From the IMG/VR virus record IMGVR_UViG_3300047312_000208, positions 1 through 42,641 of that record: a DNA stretch of 42,641 nucleotides. One strand, 5' to 3'. A program made the position numbers and the translations under genes. Under the pieces are notes generated by a model, which made no database searches, was not told the DNA's origin, and was given only the letters and a program-made list of their open reading frames with translations. Positions 16,046 to 23,430 of this stretch are shown here, in pieces. This stretch comes from a virus. How positions within the stretch are numbered: the first letter of the stretch is position 1; the number at the start of each line of letters is the position of its first letter.

Positions 16046-16342
16046 ATGGCACGGCTACGACACATCGGGGCTCAGCGCGAAGCGGGTGAGATCCGCGAAC
16101 AGGCGGTCGATCTGCAGCGCAAGATGCGCCACGACGAGCGCTTCCAGGTGGTCGCCGGCCGGGCGATCGACAACCTCTCCGCGCTCGAGCGGCGTGCGGC
16201 CGAGATCGTCACCGTCGAAGAAGCGGTGGACGCCTCACTGACCTCGAGGGGCGAAGACGAGCTGCGGCACCGGGTCGCCAACGGCGAAGCGGGTGCTCTT
16301 GCCGAGCGCTGCCGGCGGACTGCTCTCCCCGCGGCCGCCTAG
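16046..16342 (+). CDS. Small helical protein, unrecognised (leaderless start)
   Basis: A 98-aa Arg/Glu/Ala-rich protein, probably all helical (for example EIREQAVDLQRKMRHDERF). ATG 16046 lies 7 bases after a -10-like box with no Shine-Dalgarno sequence. It sits between the attP-like sequence and the recombinase gene, where excisionases or regulators are often found; no winged-helix or MerR-like motif is visible, so that role is only a suggestion from position. Confidence 0.6.
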   Translation: MARLRHIGAQREAGEIREQAVDLQRKMRHDERFQVVAGRAIDNLSALERRAAEIVTVEEAVDASLTSRGEDELRHRVANGEAGALAERCRRTALPAAA

Positions 16343-16434
16343 TCCATCTGTCCACTTCCGGGCTGCGGACACATTCTGCGGTAGGCTCCCGCCAATGTCC
16401 GGCAAGGGGCCGGGCCAATCCGAAGGAGAGTCCC

Positions 16435-17031
16435 ATGCCCGACGAGTTAACGACCCCCTGGGCGAGTCGCGAAGAACTACGCAAGCTGCTCGCGGCCGCC
16501 GCCAAGAGCAACCCCCGAGACTTCCTGCTCGTCGCCCTCCTGGGGCTCAACGGGCTCCGCGTCTCCGAGGCCGTAGGAGCCGACGTAAGCCACCTGGGCA
16601 GCTCCGGGGGCCACCGCACCCTGCGGGTCACCCGCAAGGGCAGGAAGGTCGGCATGGTGCCCCTGGCGCCGGTCCTGGTCGACGCGGTCGACAGCTTCCT
16701 CGAGGGACGCGACGCAGGGCCGCTCCTGGCGCGCCTCAACCGCGCAGGAGCAGTCGCCGAGCCCCTACTGGGCATCTCCCGCCAGGCGGCCTACGAGCGC
16801 ATACAGACGCTCGCAGAGAGGGCCAAGGTCAATCCGGCGCTGACCCCGCACTCGCTGCGCCGCAGCTTTGTCACCCTCGCCCTGCAGGACGGGGTGCCGC
16901 TGCATCAGGTCCAGCTCGCCGCCGGCCACGCGGATCCGGCGACGACGATGATCTACTTCAAGGACGCCGGCAACCTCGACGCGAACCCAACCTTCGAGTT
17001 AGCTCAGTCTCTATGTCAGGTGGAGGGTTAG
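16435..17031 (+). CDS. int: Tyrosine recombinase/integrase, catalytic domain only
   Basis: A 198-aa protein starting at ATG 16435 after GAAGGAGAG. All catalytic residues of tyrosine recombinases are visible: R42 (GLRVSE), K68 in the beta-hairpin (RKGRKVG), H139-x-x-R142 (HSLRR), H165 (AGHADP) and nucleophile Y174 (MIYF). Phage integrases are usually 300-400 aa with N-terminal arm-binding and core-binding domains; here both are missing or reduced to a few residues. It may integrate the phage, resolve multimers, or need a partner for DNA binding. A tRNA-3'-like attP candidate lies upstream. Confidence 0.85.
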   Translation: MPDELTTPWASREELRKLLAAAAKSNPRDFLLVALLGLNGLRVSEAVGADVSHLGSSGGHRTLRVTRKGRKVGMVPLAPVLVDAVDSFLEGRDAGPLLARLNRAGAVAEPLLGISRQAAYERIQTLAERAKVNPALTPHSLRRSFVTLALQDGVPLHQVQLAAGHADPATTMIYFKDAGNLDANPTFELAQSLCQVEG

Positions 17032-17490
17032 ATGGCCGGCCGACAACTCAGGGCTCGAGAGCGTGTAGAGCGGGCGCTCGGGAAGGCGGTGCACCCGAAC
17101 GCGATCGATCGCCTGCTCGAGATCTGGCCGGATGCCTACGTCGAGGTCAAGCACTACCGGACAAAGCTCAGCGAGGAGCAGGCCAAGATCCGGTTCTCAC
17201 CGCCGGCTATCTATCGGGCAGCGGCCCTTCGCGACGCCGGAGAAGATCCGGGATCGAAAGGCGGCGCCACTACCGTCGTCCTCTGGGCCCGTAAGCCGGA
17301 GGAAGGGCCAAGGGGCGGCCACGGGATCCGCCACCACGCCGAGCAGGTGCGGTGCTACAGCGGCGACACCTTCGACCGGCGCATCGGGATCGAACTCGCT
17401 TTCCGGCGAGCCCTCCGCGCCGTGGTGACCAAAACCCGCTGGAATGACTTCGGTTTTGGGACGGCGGCCTCGAAGGGGGAGGTGACCTGA
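17032..17490 (+). CDS. Unrecognised basic protein
   Basis: A 152-aa protein whose ATG directly follows the recombinase stop. The N-terminus is Arg-rich and helical (GRQLRARERVERALG); the middle contains a Gly-rich loop and the end a helical FRRALRAVVTKTRW segment. It overlaps the next gene's start by one base. No family recognised. It is probably an accessory gene cotranscribed with the recombinase. Confidence 0.7.
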   Translation: MAGRQLRARERVERALGKAVHPNAIDRLLEIWPDAYVEVKHYRTKLSEEQAKIRFSPPAIYRAAALRDAGEDPGSKGGATTVVLWARKPEEGPRGGHGIRHHAEQVRCYSGDTFDRRIGIELAFRRALRAVVTKTRWNDFGFGTAASKGEVT

Positions 17491-17645
17491 TGCCGCCGCT
17501 ACCGAGAGGTCGGTGTCCTCACTGCAACCGCGACGTCGCTGTTCGACGGGGCGGCAAGATCCGCGAGCACCGCATCCCCGGCACGTCGCTGTCGAAGACC
17601 AAAAAGTGCCCAGGGTCGGGCAAACGGGCGGCGCTGGGATGGTAG
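17490..17645 (+). CDS. Small zinc-ribbon-like protein
   Basis: A 51-aa protein starting at an ATG that overlaps the upstream TGA (TGATG). CPHC at residues 9-12 with H27 and C40 can form a zinc-binding site; the rest is strongly basic. One of several very small Cys-rich proteins in this genome. No enzymatic role visible. Confidence 0.6.
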   Translation: MPPLPRGRCPHCNRDVAVRRGGKIREHRIPGTSLSKTKKCPGSGKRAALGW

Positions 17646-17857
17646 TCCCAGCCCCCGGCGAAGCGGATCCGCTCCACCCAGACGCCGTTTTGCTCAGCAA
17701 GCTCGGCAGCATCGTCATCCACACCGAAGAGGTCCTCGGCTCCGATGGCCAGGTGGTTGACGTCGCCGCGCTGAAGGGTCTCTGCGAGGATCCCGACGTC
17801 GTGGAGTGGCTCGAGCAGATGGGCAACCTCGCCCTCCTCCCGGTGAAGCGCTCATGA
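17639..17857 (+). CDS. Small acidic protein, unrecognised
   Basis: A 72-aa protein. ATG 17639 lies within the end of the previous gene (7-base overlap). It is acidic with likely helices (LKGLCEDPDVVEWLEQMGNL). Its stop overlaps the next ATG in an ATGA. No family recognised. Confidence 0.6.
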   Translation: MVVPAPGEADPLHPDAVLLSKLGSIVIHTEEVLGSDGQVVDVAALKGLCEDPDVVEWLEQMGNLALLPVKRS

Positions 17858-18096
17858 TCCCCGAGGGCGAGACGATCGTTTGCCGGGCGCGGCAGTCGAA
17901 GGACTGCGCTCACGGCAAGCCCTCTAGTGCCGACGGGATGGACCCCGAGGGCGATGGCATGGCCGAAGACGGCACGTGGGACGGCGAGAGCGTGGTCTGC
18001 ATGGCCTGCTACATCGCGATCGGGATGCCGACCAACAACGCGAATCCAGGGCTCGTAGCCGGCGGCAAAGGGACACCGGGTCGACCGCGATGGTGA
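17854..18096 (+). CDS. Small Cys-containing protein, unrecognised
   Basis: An 80-aa protein with four cysteines (C10, C18, then VCMAC at about 48-52) that could bind zinc, in an Asp/Glu/Gly-rich context. It overlaps both neighbours by a few bases, which supports translation. No family recognised. Confidence 0.6.
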   Translation: MIPEGETIVCRARQSKDCAHGKPSSADGMDPEGDGMAEDGTWDGESVVCMACYIAIGMPTNNANPGLVAGGKGTPGRPRW

Positions 18097-18269
18097 GGCC
18101 CTTCGACTGGCGGCGAGAGTGCCCCAACGACGTCTCGAGGCGCTTCCCGCCGATCACCGGCAGGGGCCGCGGGGAAACGCTCGAGCAGGCAGATGCTCGC
18201 CGCAAATTGCGTCCTCGAAAAGAGCGATTGCCGATGGAACCCTTGACGGAAGCAGACAATCCCGCGTAG
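18090..18269 (+). CDS. Small basic protein, unrecognised
   Basis: A 59-aa Arg-rich protein with ATG 18090 overlapping the end of the previous gene. The last codons overlap a TTGACG/TAGGGT promoter pair. No domain recognised; support comes from tight packing in the same operon. Confidence 0.5.
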   Translation: MVRPFDWRRECPNDVSRRFPPITGRGRGETLEQADARRKLRPRKERLPMEPLTEADNPA

Positions 18270-18272
18270 GGT
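18243..18272 (+). promoter_or_regulatory. Putative promoter
   Basis: TTGACG (18243-18248), 18 bp, TAGGGT (18267-18272). It is followed within about 35 bp by a strong terminator (18304), so it would yield a short RNA of about 70 nt or a regulated read-through transcript for the replication genes. Confidence 0.55.
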
Positions 18273-18303
18273 CTTCGAGCACGTTCGTTTCCGTAGGCAG
18301 GAC

Positions 18304-18347
18304 CGGCCGCCCCCGCTACTTGGGCTAGGGGGGCGGCCGTTTTCGTT
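18304..18347 (+). terminator. Rho-independent terminator before the replication block
   Basis: CGGCCGCCCCC (18304-18314) pairs with GGGGGCGGCCG (18329-18339), followed by TTTTCGTTGT. The loop is about 14 nt. The stem shares its core with the hairpin at 15863. Confidence 0.85.
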
Positions 18348-18448
18348 GTCCGGCCAGCAGGACTTTTCTTTCCGTCCGCCCGGCCTCCTAGCTTCGCGGC
18401 GTCTTCGTACATCGACGCTGAGGGGGCTGGCATGGAGGAGAGGTCGCG

Positions 18449-18649
18449 GTGAAGCAGACGATTCGGATGCACCAGTTCCGAGATCCCGGCAAGGGCTGCT
18501 TCCTCCCCAAGCCCCAGGTCGTCAAACAGACCGCCGAGGGCACTCTGATCGCCGCGCCGGCCGGCTGGGATCCCGACCGCAACGCCCTCATTCGCTACAA
18601 CTGGACGCGGGATTACTTCCTCGTTGACGACAACCTCCTGCCGGCGTGA
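18449..18649 (+). CDS. Small protein, unrecognised
   Basis: A 66-aa protein with a GTG start after GGAGGAGAGG. The N-terminus KQTIRMHQFRDPGKG and aromatic C-terminus (YNWTRDYFLVDD) look like a compact mixed fold. First gene of the replication operon. Its end overlaps the next GTG start. The 100 bases upstream of it (18348-18448) hold no clear promoter. Confidence 0.6.
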   Translation: MKQTIRMHQFRDPGKGCFLPKPQVVKQTAEGTLIAAPAGWDPDRNALIRYNWTRDYFLVDDNLLPA

Positions 18650-18825
18650 GCGAGCGCCTCGAAGTCGAGCTGTACGTCTGCCCCGAACCCGACTGCCGGC
18701 TGGTTGGCAAACGGCCGATCTCTGACATCGGCGGCAAGATCTCCGGCTATTGCCGGGGGCCGGCAAAACAGCCACACAAAAAGCGGCGGATGGAGAAGAT
18801 CCGCTTCGTGGAGGCCACTGAGTGA
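18646..18825 (+). CDS. Small zinc-finger-like protein
   Basis: A 59-aa protein with a GTG start overlapping the previous TGA. VCPEPDCRL (C12, C17) and C36 suggest an incomplete or partner-assisted zinc site, followed by a basic PHKKRRMEKIR tail. Its stop overlaps the GTG of the initiator gene, so the two are coupled. Function unknown. Confidence 0.6.
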   Translation: MSERLEVELYVCPEPDCRLVGKRPISDIGGKISGYCRGPAKQPHKKRRMEKIRFVEATE

Positions 18826-19574
18826 GCGGCCACGTCGTCGGCTGGGCTTTCCGGCAGGAGTTGACGTCTACCCAAAAGCTCGTTCTCGTCGCCCTCGCCG
18901 ACAACGCCCAGGACGACGGCAAAGCGTGGCCGGGTAAGGCGACGATCGTCAAGAAGACGGGCCTCAGCCGGTCGAGTGTCTATCGCTCGATCGAGCAGCT
19001 CGAGGAGGCCAATTTACTGCGCCACGGAGTAGACGATCGGGGGATCGAGTGCTATTGGCTCGCTGTCCCACAGTGGGACGCAGAATCCCACCGTGGGAAA
19101 GATCGTCCCACGGTGGGACGCCTTATAGAGAACCCTTATGAACCGTCAGAGAACCAACCCCCTACTAGCCCCCCAACGGTCAAGAGCAAACTGGCCGGAT
19201 CAATCGACAGCCTTTGGGCGACGTACGTTGCCGTAATGAAACCCCCCCCGCGCGGGCAAGTGCTCCACCGAGACGACCGGGCGATCCTGCGCGAAGTCGT
19301 CAAGGTCGCCGACGTCGCCGAGGCCGAGATCGCGATCCGCGAGTGTGCGGCCAGCGACTTCCACATGAAGCGCGGCAAGCACCGCGACCGCAAAGGCGGC
19401 AAGTACAAGTCGATCGGCAAGATCTTCAAGCCGCGGCCGACCAAGGGCGAGACCTGGCGCAGCCGGATCGAATGGTGGCTCGAGAAGGCTGCGGAACGCG
19501 AGGCCGGCAAGACGCCGCAGTACGACGTCAACGCCGAGTTCGACCGGATCCGCAAAGAACAGAAGGACGCCTAG
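18822..19574 (+). CDS. Replication initiator-like protein with winged HTH; contains iterons
   Basis: A 250-aa protein, GTG start in GTGA overlap. Residues about 8-75 resemble the HTH_36/replication-O type winged helix: LTSTQKLVLVALADNA, then TIVKKTGLSRSSVYRSIEQL as the HTH core. The middle (residues 82-105) is encoded by three tandem palindromes, and the C-terminal half is basic (MKRGKHRDRKGGKYKSIGK). This is the layout of lambda O-type initiators, where the origin iterons lie inside the initiator gene. A DnaB-like helicase gene starts one base after its stop. Specific binding to the palindromes is inferred. Confidence 0.75.
   Translation: MSGHVVGWAFRQELTSTQKLVLVALADNAQDDGKAWPGKATIVKKTGLSRSSVYRSIEQLEEANLLRHGVDDRGIECYWLAVPQWDAESHRGKDRPTVGRLIENPYEPSENQPPTSPPTVKSKLAGSIDSLWATYVAVMKPPPRGQVLHRDDRAILREVVKVADVAEAEIAIRECAASDFHMKRGKHRDRKGGKYKSIGKIFKPRPTKGETWRSRIEWWLEKAAEREAGKTPQYDVNAEFDRIRKEQKDA
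19065..19119. repeat. Three palindromic iterons, candidate replication origin
   Basis: Three near-identical palindromes: GTCCCACAGTGGGAC (19065-19079), TCCCACCGTGGGA (19086-19098) and GTCCCACGGTGGGAC (19105-19119). Their centres (19072, 19092, 19112) are exactly 20 bp apart, about two helical turns, so bound dimers would lie on one DNA face. A relatively A+T-rich stretch (19121-19150) follows, which could be an unwinding element. Placement inside the initiator gene fits an origin. Confidence 0.75.
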
Positions 19575-20912
19575 ATGGGCCACGTCACCGTCGAGCCGGA
19601 TCCCGGCGACGCACCGCCCCAGAACATCGACGCTGAGGAATCGGTGCTCGGGGCGATGCTCGTCGCCGATCGGGCCCTGAAGCGGATCCGGGTGGACTCC
19701 GGGCTCGTTCCGCGGCACTTCTACCTCGAAAAGCACAGCGAGATCTTCGCCGCGATCTGCCGGGTCGCCGATCGCAACGGCATCGCCGACGAGCTTTTGG
19801 TCGCCGCCGAGATCCCAGCCCACAAGGATCTCGTCTCCGAGCTGGCGGCGAAGGTGCCGGCGGCCGGGAACGCGATGCACTACGCCGAGATCGTCCTCCT
19901 CAACGCGCAGCTCCGGGCCAAACTCGAGGGCGGCCAGATGATCCAGCTCGGGGTGAAGGAACGCTTCGACCAGGAGAAGTCGGAGACGCTGATCCGGGAG
20001 GGCCTCCAGCTCGCCGCTTCAGACTTCACGATCGACGCCGAACCGACGTCGGGCGAAGAGATCCTTGACGAGCTGTTCGACCAGTTCGACCGTGGCGAGG
20101 AGGGCGAGGTCTTCGAGCTGCCCTGGGAGGATCTGAACGAGTGCGTTATGGGCGGCTACCGGCGCAAGCAAATGTCGGTGCTCGCCGGCTGGACCAACAT
20201 GGGCAAGAGCTGGGCGCTCGACCAGATGCTCGCCGCCTTCTGCTCGCAGGGGTTGAAGACGGCGATCTTCGCGACCGAGATGTCCCGTCAGGAACGAGCT
20301 GCTCGCTGGCTGACCTCGAGGACGTCGGTCTCACTGGAAAGGATCATGCGCAACTTGCTCAGCGGCGACGATCACCACCGGCTTGCGAAGGCGCGCAGCG
20401 AGGCCCGCGGTCGACTGCCCTTCGACTACTTCGAGGCTTTCGGTTGGTCGGCCGACCGGATCGCCGAGCGGATCATCTACGGCAATTACGACGTCGTCGC
20501 GATCGACCCCGTCACCGAAATCCCCGGCTTCGAGAAGACCGAGGTCGCGGCTGTCGCAGCTCGTCGCTTTGCCGAAGTCGCCGGCCGGGCCGACTGCCAC
20601 GTGATCTGCGTTTCCCACCTGAATCGCAATCGCCTGCGCGACCCGAACGGCGTCAAGCCGCGGCCGGTGCTCGCCGACCTCAAAGGCTCCGGTTCCCTCG
20701 AAACCAACGCCCACGCGGTTCTCTTCCTGCACCGCGAGCAGGACCCCGAGACGGCCTACATCTTGCCGAAGGGCGAACTGTTCTTCGCGAAGCTCAGGAA
20801 CGGCTTGCCGAAGACGATCGAGGTCCATCAGTCGAGCACCACCCACCAATTTCTCGCCGTCGAGCCGATGCCCGAGCCGACTGCGTTAGAGATCCAGCTG
20901 GGGGAGGCCTGA
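19575..20912 (+). CDS. dnaB: DnaB-like replicative DNA helicase
   Basis: A 445-aa protein, the usual DnaB size. Residues about 15-110 match the DnaB N-terminal domain (NIDAEESVLGAML, then FYLEKHSEIFAAI). The RecA-like ATPase core has Walker A GWTNMGKS (205-212), Walker B with D311 (VVAIDP), and VCVSHLNR-type sensor residues near 347-354. It would be loaded at the origin by the upstream initiator and unwind DNA ahead of the host replisome, since no phage polymerase or primase is seen. Confidence 0.88.
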   Translation: MGHVTVEPDPGDAPPQNIDAEESVLGAMLVADRALKRIRVDSGLVPRHFYLEKHSEIFAAICRVADRNGIADELLVAAEIPAHKDLVSELAAKVPAAGNAMHYAEIVLLNAQLRAKLEGGQMIQLGVKERFDQEKSETLIREGLQLAASDFTIDAEPTSGEEILDELFDQFDRGEEGEVFELPWEDLNECVMGGYRRKQMSVLAGWTNMGKSWALDQMLAAFCSQGLKTAIFATEMSRQERAARWLTSRTSVSLERIMRNLLSGDDHHRLAKARSEARGRLPFDYFEAFGWSADRIAERIIYGNYDVVAIDPVTEIPGFEKTEVAAVAARRFAEVAGRADCHVICVSHLNRNRLRDPNGVKPRPVLADLKGSGSLETNAHAVLFLHREQDPETAYILPKGELFFAKLRNGLPKTIEVHQSSTTHQFLAVEPMPEPTALEIQLGEA

Positions 20913-21646
20913 TGCTCGAGAAGTCCGACAGCCAACGCAAGCGGGAAGTGAACCGGGCGAAGAAAGCGGCCGCTCGCAAGGCACCGCCGGTCACGGTGAC
21001 GCGGCCGGGTGGCGAGATCGAGTCGGTGCCGGCGTCGCGCTTCCGCCGCAAGTCGACCTACGTCTTCCGTCTCGATCGCCGGCAGCGCCAGGCCCTCTTC
21101 GTCGGTGAGATGCCGCGGATCACGATCCCCTCTGGCGAATGCCCCTTCGAGCCCGGCGACGTCTACGACGTCCCCGGCACCAAGAACCTCTCGATCGGAA
21201 TTGTCGGCCTCGCTGAGGGCCACGGCCAAGATGTCCTGGTCTACACGGTCTTCGACCAGCGGCCGCGGTTGCTGCGCGCCAACGTCCACAGCGTTGACTT
21301 CGATTCCATCCGACGCAGTTACGACAGTAAGGGCGTGCCGAAGCCGATGGAGGATGCCGCCGCAGTTGCCCAGGCCGCCGAGGAGAGCGGCTACACGACG
21401 TCTCCGGGGGCGGCGCTGCGGAGCGAGCCGGAGGCGATCTCGAGGGACGAGCTCGACCAGCAGAACCAGCTCCGCCGCGATAAGCGGGAGCGCCAGATCC
21501 GCTCGCCGATCGCGGAGATCAACGGGAGGCTGGCTGACCTCGAAGACAACGATCTCTTCTCCTCCCACGGTTCGACCATCCGCTTCTTGCGCAACCGGCT
21601 CGCGAAGCTCGAGCAGGAACGTCTCGAGGAAGAGGGCGACGGGTGA
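20912..21646 (+). CDS. Unrecognised protein in replication operon
   Basis: A 244-aa protein whose ATG overlaps the helicase stop. The N-terminus (residues 1-30) is Lys/Arg-rich; the middle (about 45-140) looks like a beta domain (TYVFRLDRRQRQALFVGEMP); the C-terminal third is a charged coiled coil. It could be a helicase accessory or DNA-binding protein but no family is recognised. Confidence 0.75.
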   Translation: MLEKSDSQRKREVNRAKKAAARKAPPVTVTRPGGEIESVPASRFRRKSTYVFRLDRRQRQALFVGEMPRITIPSGECPFEPGDVYDVPGTKNLSIGIVGLAEGHGQDVLVYTVFDQRPRLLRANVHSVDFDSIRRSYDSKGVPKPMEDAAAVAQAAEESGYTTSPGAALRSEPEAISRDELDQQNQLRRDKRERQIRSPIAEINGRLADLEDNDLFSSHGSTIRFLRNRLAKLEQERLEEEGDG

Positions 21647-21891
21647 CCGACCCTCCCTTCAGCGAGCCGACCGGCAAGTGGACCGAGCGGGCGGCAGCGA
21701 AGATCAAGTCGGGCGACTACGTTGAGGACGGCAACGGCGATCGTCTCAAAGTGATCGCTTCCTACGCGGGTGTCGGGGGTGCCTCGGCTTCGGCGACGCT
21801 CTGGTACGTCGAGTGCTATCGCCACGGCGAGCCGACCCAGCGGATCGGCTGCGATCCGGGCGATCCGATCAAAGTCGAGATCCCGGCGTGA
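21643..21891 (+). CDS. Small protein, unrecognised
   Basis: An 82-aa protein with a GTG start overlapping the upstream stop. Likely a small beta-barrel-like fold (DYVEDGNGDRLKVIASY...ATLWYVECYRHG), perhaps KOW/SH3-like. Two Cys are present. No family recognised. Confidence 0.65.
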   Translation: MTDPPFSEPTGKWTERAAAKIKSGDYVEDGNGDRLKVIASYAGVGGASASATLWYVECYRHGEPTQRIGCDPGDPIKVEIPA

Positions 21892-22118
21892 ACCCGAGCG
21901 GCGAGGTCACACAGTGCGCTTGTTGCCTTGGCCGGCGCCGGCTGAAGACGGACGGCACCTTCTACGCCCACGATCGCGGCGGCCGCGTCAAGGTGAACTG
22001 CCCTGGGTCGGGCTTGACGCCCGAGGAGGCGAAAGCCCATCGTGCGCTCGAGAAGCGACAGGGTGCTCACGTCGAGTCCGGCCGGCAGGATTCAGTCCGC
22101 CCCGAGGACATCTTCTAG
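21888..22118 (+). CDS. Small zinc-finger-like protein
   Basis: A 76-aa protein with a GTG start in a GTGA overlap. CACC (residues 10-13), H28 and C38 can form a zinc site, followed by a helical, charged tail. The pattern CxxC...H...CPGSG also appears in the 51-aa protein at 17490, so the two may be paralogues. Confidence 0.6.
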   Translation: MNPSGEVTQCACCLGRRRLKTDGTFYAHDRGGRVKVNCPGSGLTPEEAKAHRALEKRQGAHVESGRQDSVRPEDIF

Positions 22119-22330
22119 TGGCGCCGGCGACCTGCAAGGACTGCCACGGGGAGATCGTCTGGGCCGCGATCGACGGCCACTCAGTGCCCTTCGAGAAAAC
22201 GGTCGCGGGCACCGGCCACTACGAGGTTTACAAGATGCACGGCACCTACAGGGCGCGCTCTCACCCCGGCATCGGCCACCCGTACGTTCCGGCATTCCGA
22301 CGACACGACTGCCGCAGGAGGCAACGATGA
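22118..22330 (+). CDS. Small zinc-binding protein
   Basis: A 70-aa protein with a GTG start overlapping the previous TAG (TAGTG). CKDC (6-9), GHYEVYKMHG in the middle and RRHDC near the end supply Cys/His ligands for one or two metals. It overlaps the nuclease gene start by ATGA, so all are co-translated. No family recognised. Confidence 0.6.
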   Translation: MAPATCKDCHGEIVWAAIDGHSVPFEKTVAGTGHYEVYKMHGTYRARSHPGIGHPYVPAFRRHDCRRRQR

Positions 22331-23430
22331 AGCGCGACATCAGCTACACCGAGCAGGCGATGCTCTTGACCTGTCAGGCCCAATGGGACTTCAACTACGG
22401 CGGCTACCTGGCCGGCACCGCGCTCCGCTCGAAGGAGACGCCGATCATCCTGCGTGAGGGTCGGGCCTGGGGTCGCGCCGTCGCCGCCCTCCATGCCGCG
22501 AAAGAGGATCACTTGGACGCCGCGATCGTCGTTCTCGCCGAAGTGCTCGAGGAAGACGCTGAGGAGCAACGAGAGGCCGGCTTCTACGATCCCGACGCCC
22601 ACCGCGAGACAGTGGCGAAGCTGCGTGCCGTCCTCGAGCAGTACGCCGAGGAAGTCGAACAGATCGGCATAGACCGGCTCGAGCACGAGCTGTTCGTGCC
22701 GCTGCCCTCGAGGTCGGGATCCGGCGACTCCAACCGCTACCGGCTGCAGGTTCTCTTCGACGGGATCCACGTCGACTCCGAGGGGCGCACTTGGCTGGTC
22801 GAGTTCAAGCTGCGAAATGAGCTGTCGGCCTACTCGCTGATCGCCAACTCGCGGCAGATCCGCTACTACGCTTGGGCCTGGGAACGGGAGACGGGCGAGC
22901 CAGTGACCGGCGTGATCGTGGACGAGCGGCTCAACGCGTCGCCGAAACCGCCGAAGATCAAAAATGGCAAAAAGGGTGAAGGCCGCGAAGAAGTGATCGA
23001 GGTCGAGATCAAGGACAAGGAGACGGGTGAGGTCACCGGCACCAAACCGAAAACGGTGTGGCGCGTGCCCTCCACCGACAAGGCCCAGATCACCACCCCC
23101 GAGCTTTACGAAGCCGCTTGCGAGGAGTACGGGGTCGAGCCCGATGCTGAGATGGTCGAGTCGCTCCGCACCCGCCGCTGGTCTCAGCGTGAGGCGATCT
23201 TCTTGACGCCGACCGAGATCGCCGAGTCCGGCAAGGAGCTGGTCTCCCTCGGCCGCCAGATCGCCCAGATCGACGCCGGCCAGATCTACCCGGTGCGCAA
23301 CGTCAAGCCCCAGAACTGCCGCGGGTGCCGCTTCCGCGAGATTTGCAATGCCCCCCAGGAGACCGAGCTGGTCGACGCCCTCTTCGATCGGGTGCCGGCG
23401 AAGCGCGACAGAGAGGAAATCCCAGCATGA
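22327..23430 (+). CDS. Cas4/RecB-like PD-(D/E)XK exonuclease with Fe-S cysteines
   Basis: A 367-aa protein. The nuclease core shows D145 (LFDGI) and E159-F-K161 (WLVEFKLR), followed by Q/Y residues (SRQIRYYAWAW) typical of the RecB motif. C16 and C331, C334, C340 (CRGCRFREIC) reproduce the Cas4/AddB arrangement of cysteines that ligate a 4Fe-4S cluster. A Lys/Glu-rich insertion lies at about 205-245. It is next to a Sak4-like recombinase and an SSB-like gene, so end resection for recombination is the likely role. No cas1, cas2 or CRISPR array is present. Confidence 0.8.
   Translation: MKRDISYTEQAMLLTCQAQWDFNYGGYLAGTALRSKETPIILREGRAWGRAVAALHAAKEDHLDAAIVVLAEVLEEDAEEQREAGFYDPDAHRETVAKLRAVLEQYAEEVEQIGIDRLEHELFVPLPSRSGSGDSNRYRLQVLFDGIHVDSEGRTWLVEFKLRNELSAYSLIANSRQIRYYAWAWERETGEPVTGVIVDERLNASPKPPKIKNGKKGEGREEVIEVEIKDKETGEVTGTKPKTVWRVPSTDKAQITTPELYEAACEEYGVEPDAEMVESLRTRRWSQREAIFLTPTEIAESGKELVSLGRQIAQIDAGQIYPVRNVKPQNCRGCRFREICNAPQETELVDALFDRVPAKRDREEIPA

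Noticed and set aside
16293-17294. 333-aa plus-strand frame over the recombinase
   Set aside because: Overlaps the recombinase, which has all catalytic residues and a good ribosome-binding site; the product is low-complexity Arg/Pro/Gly.
22327-23430. CRISPR-associated Cas4 with a nearby array
   Set aside because: No direct-repeat/spacer array and no cas1 or cas2 is visible. Neighbours indicate phage recombination.
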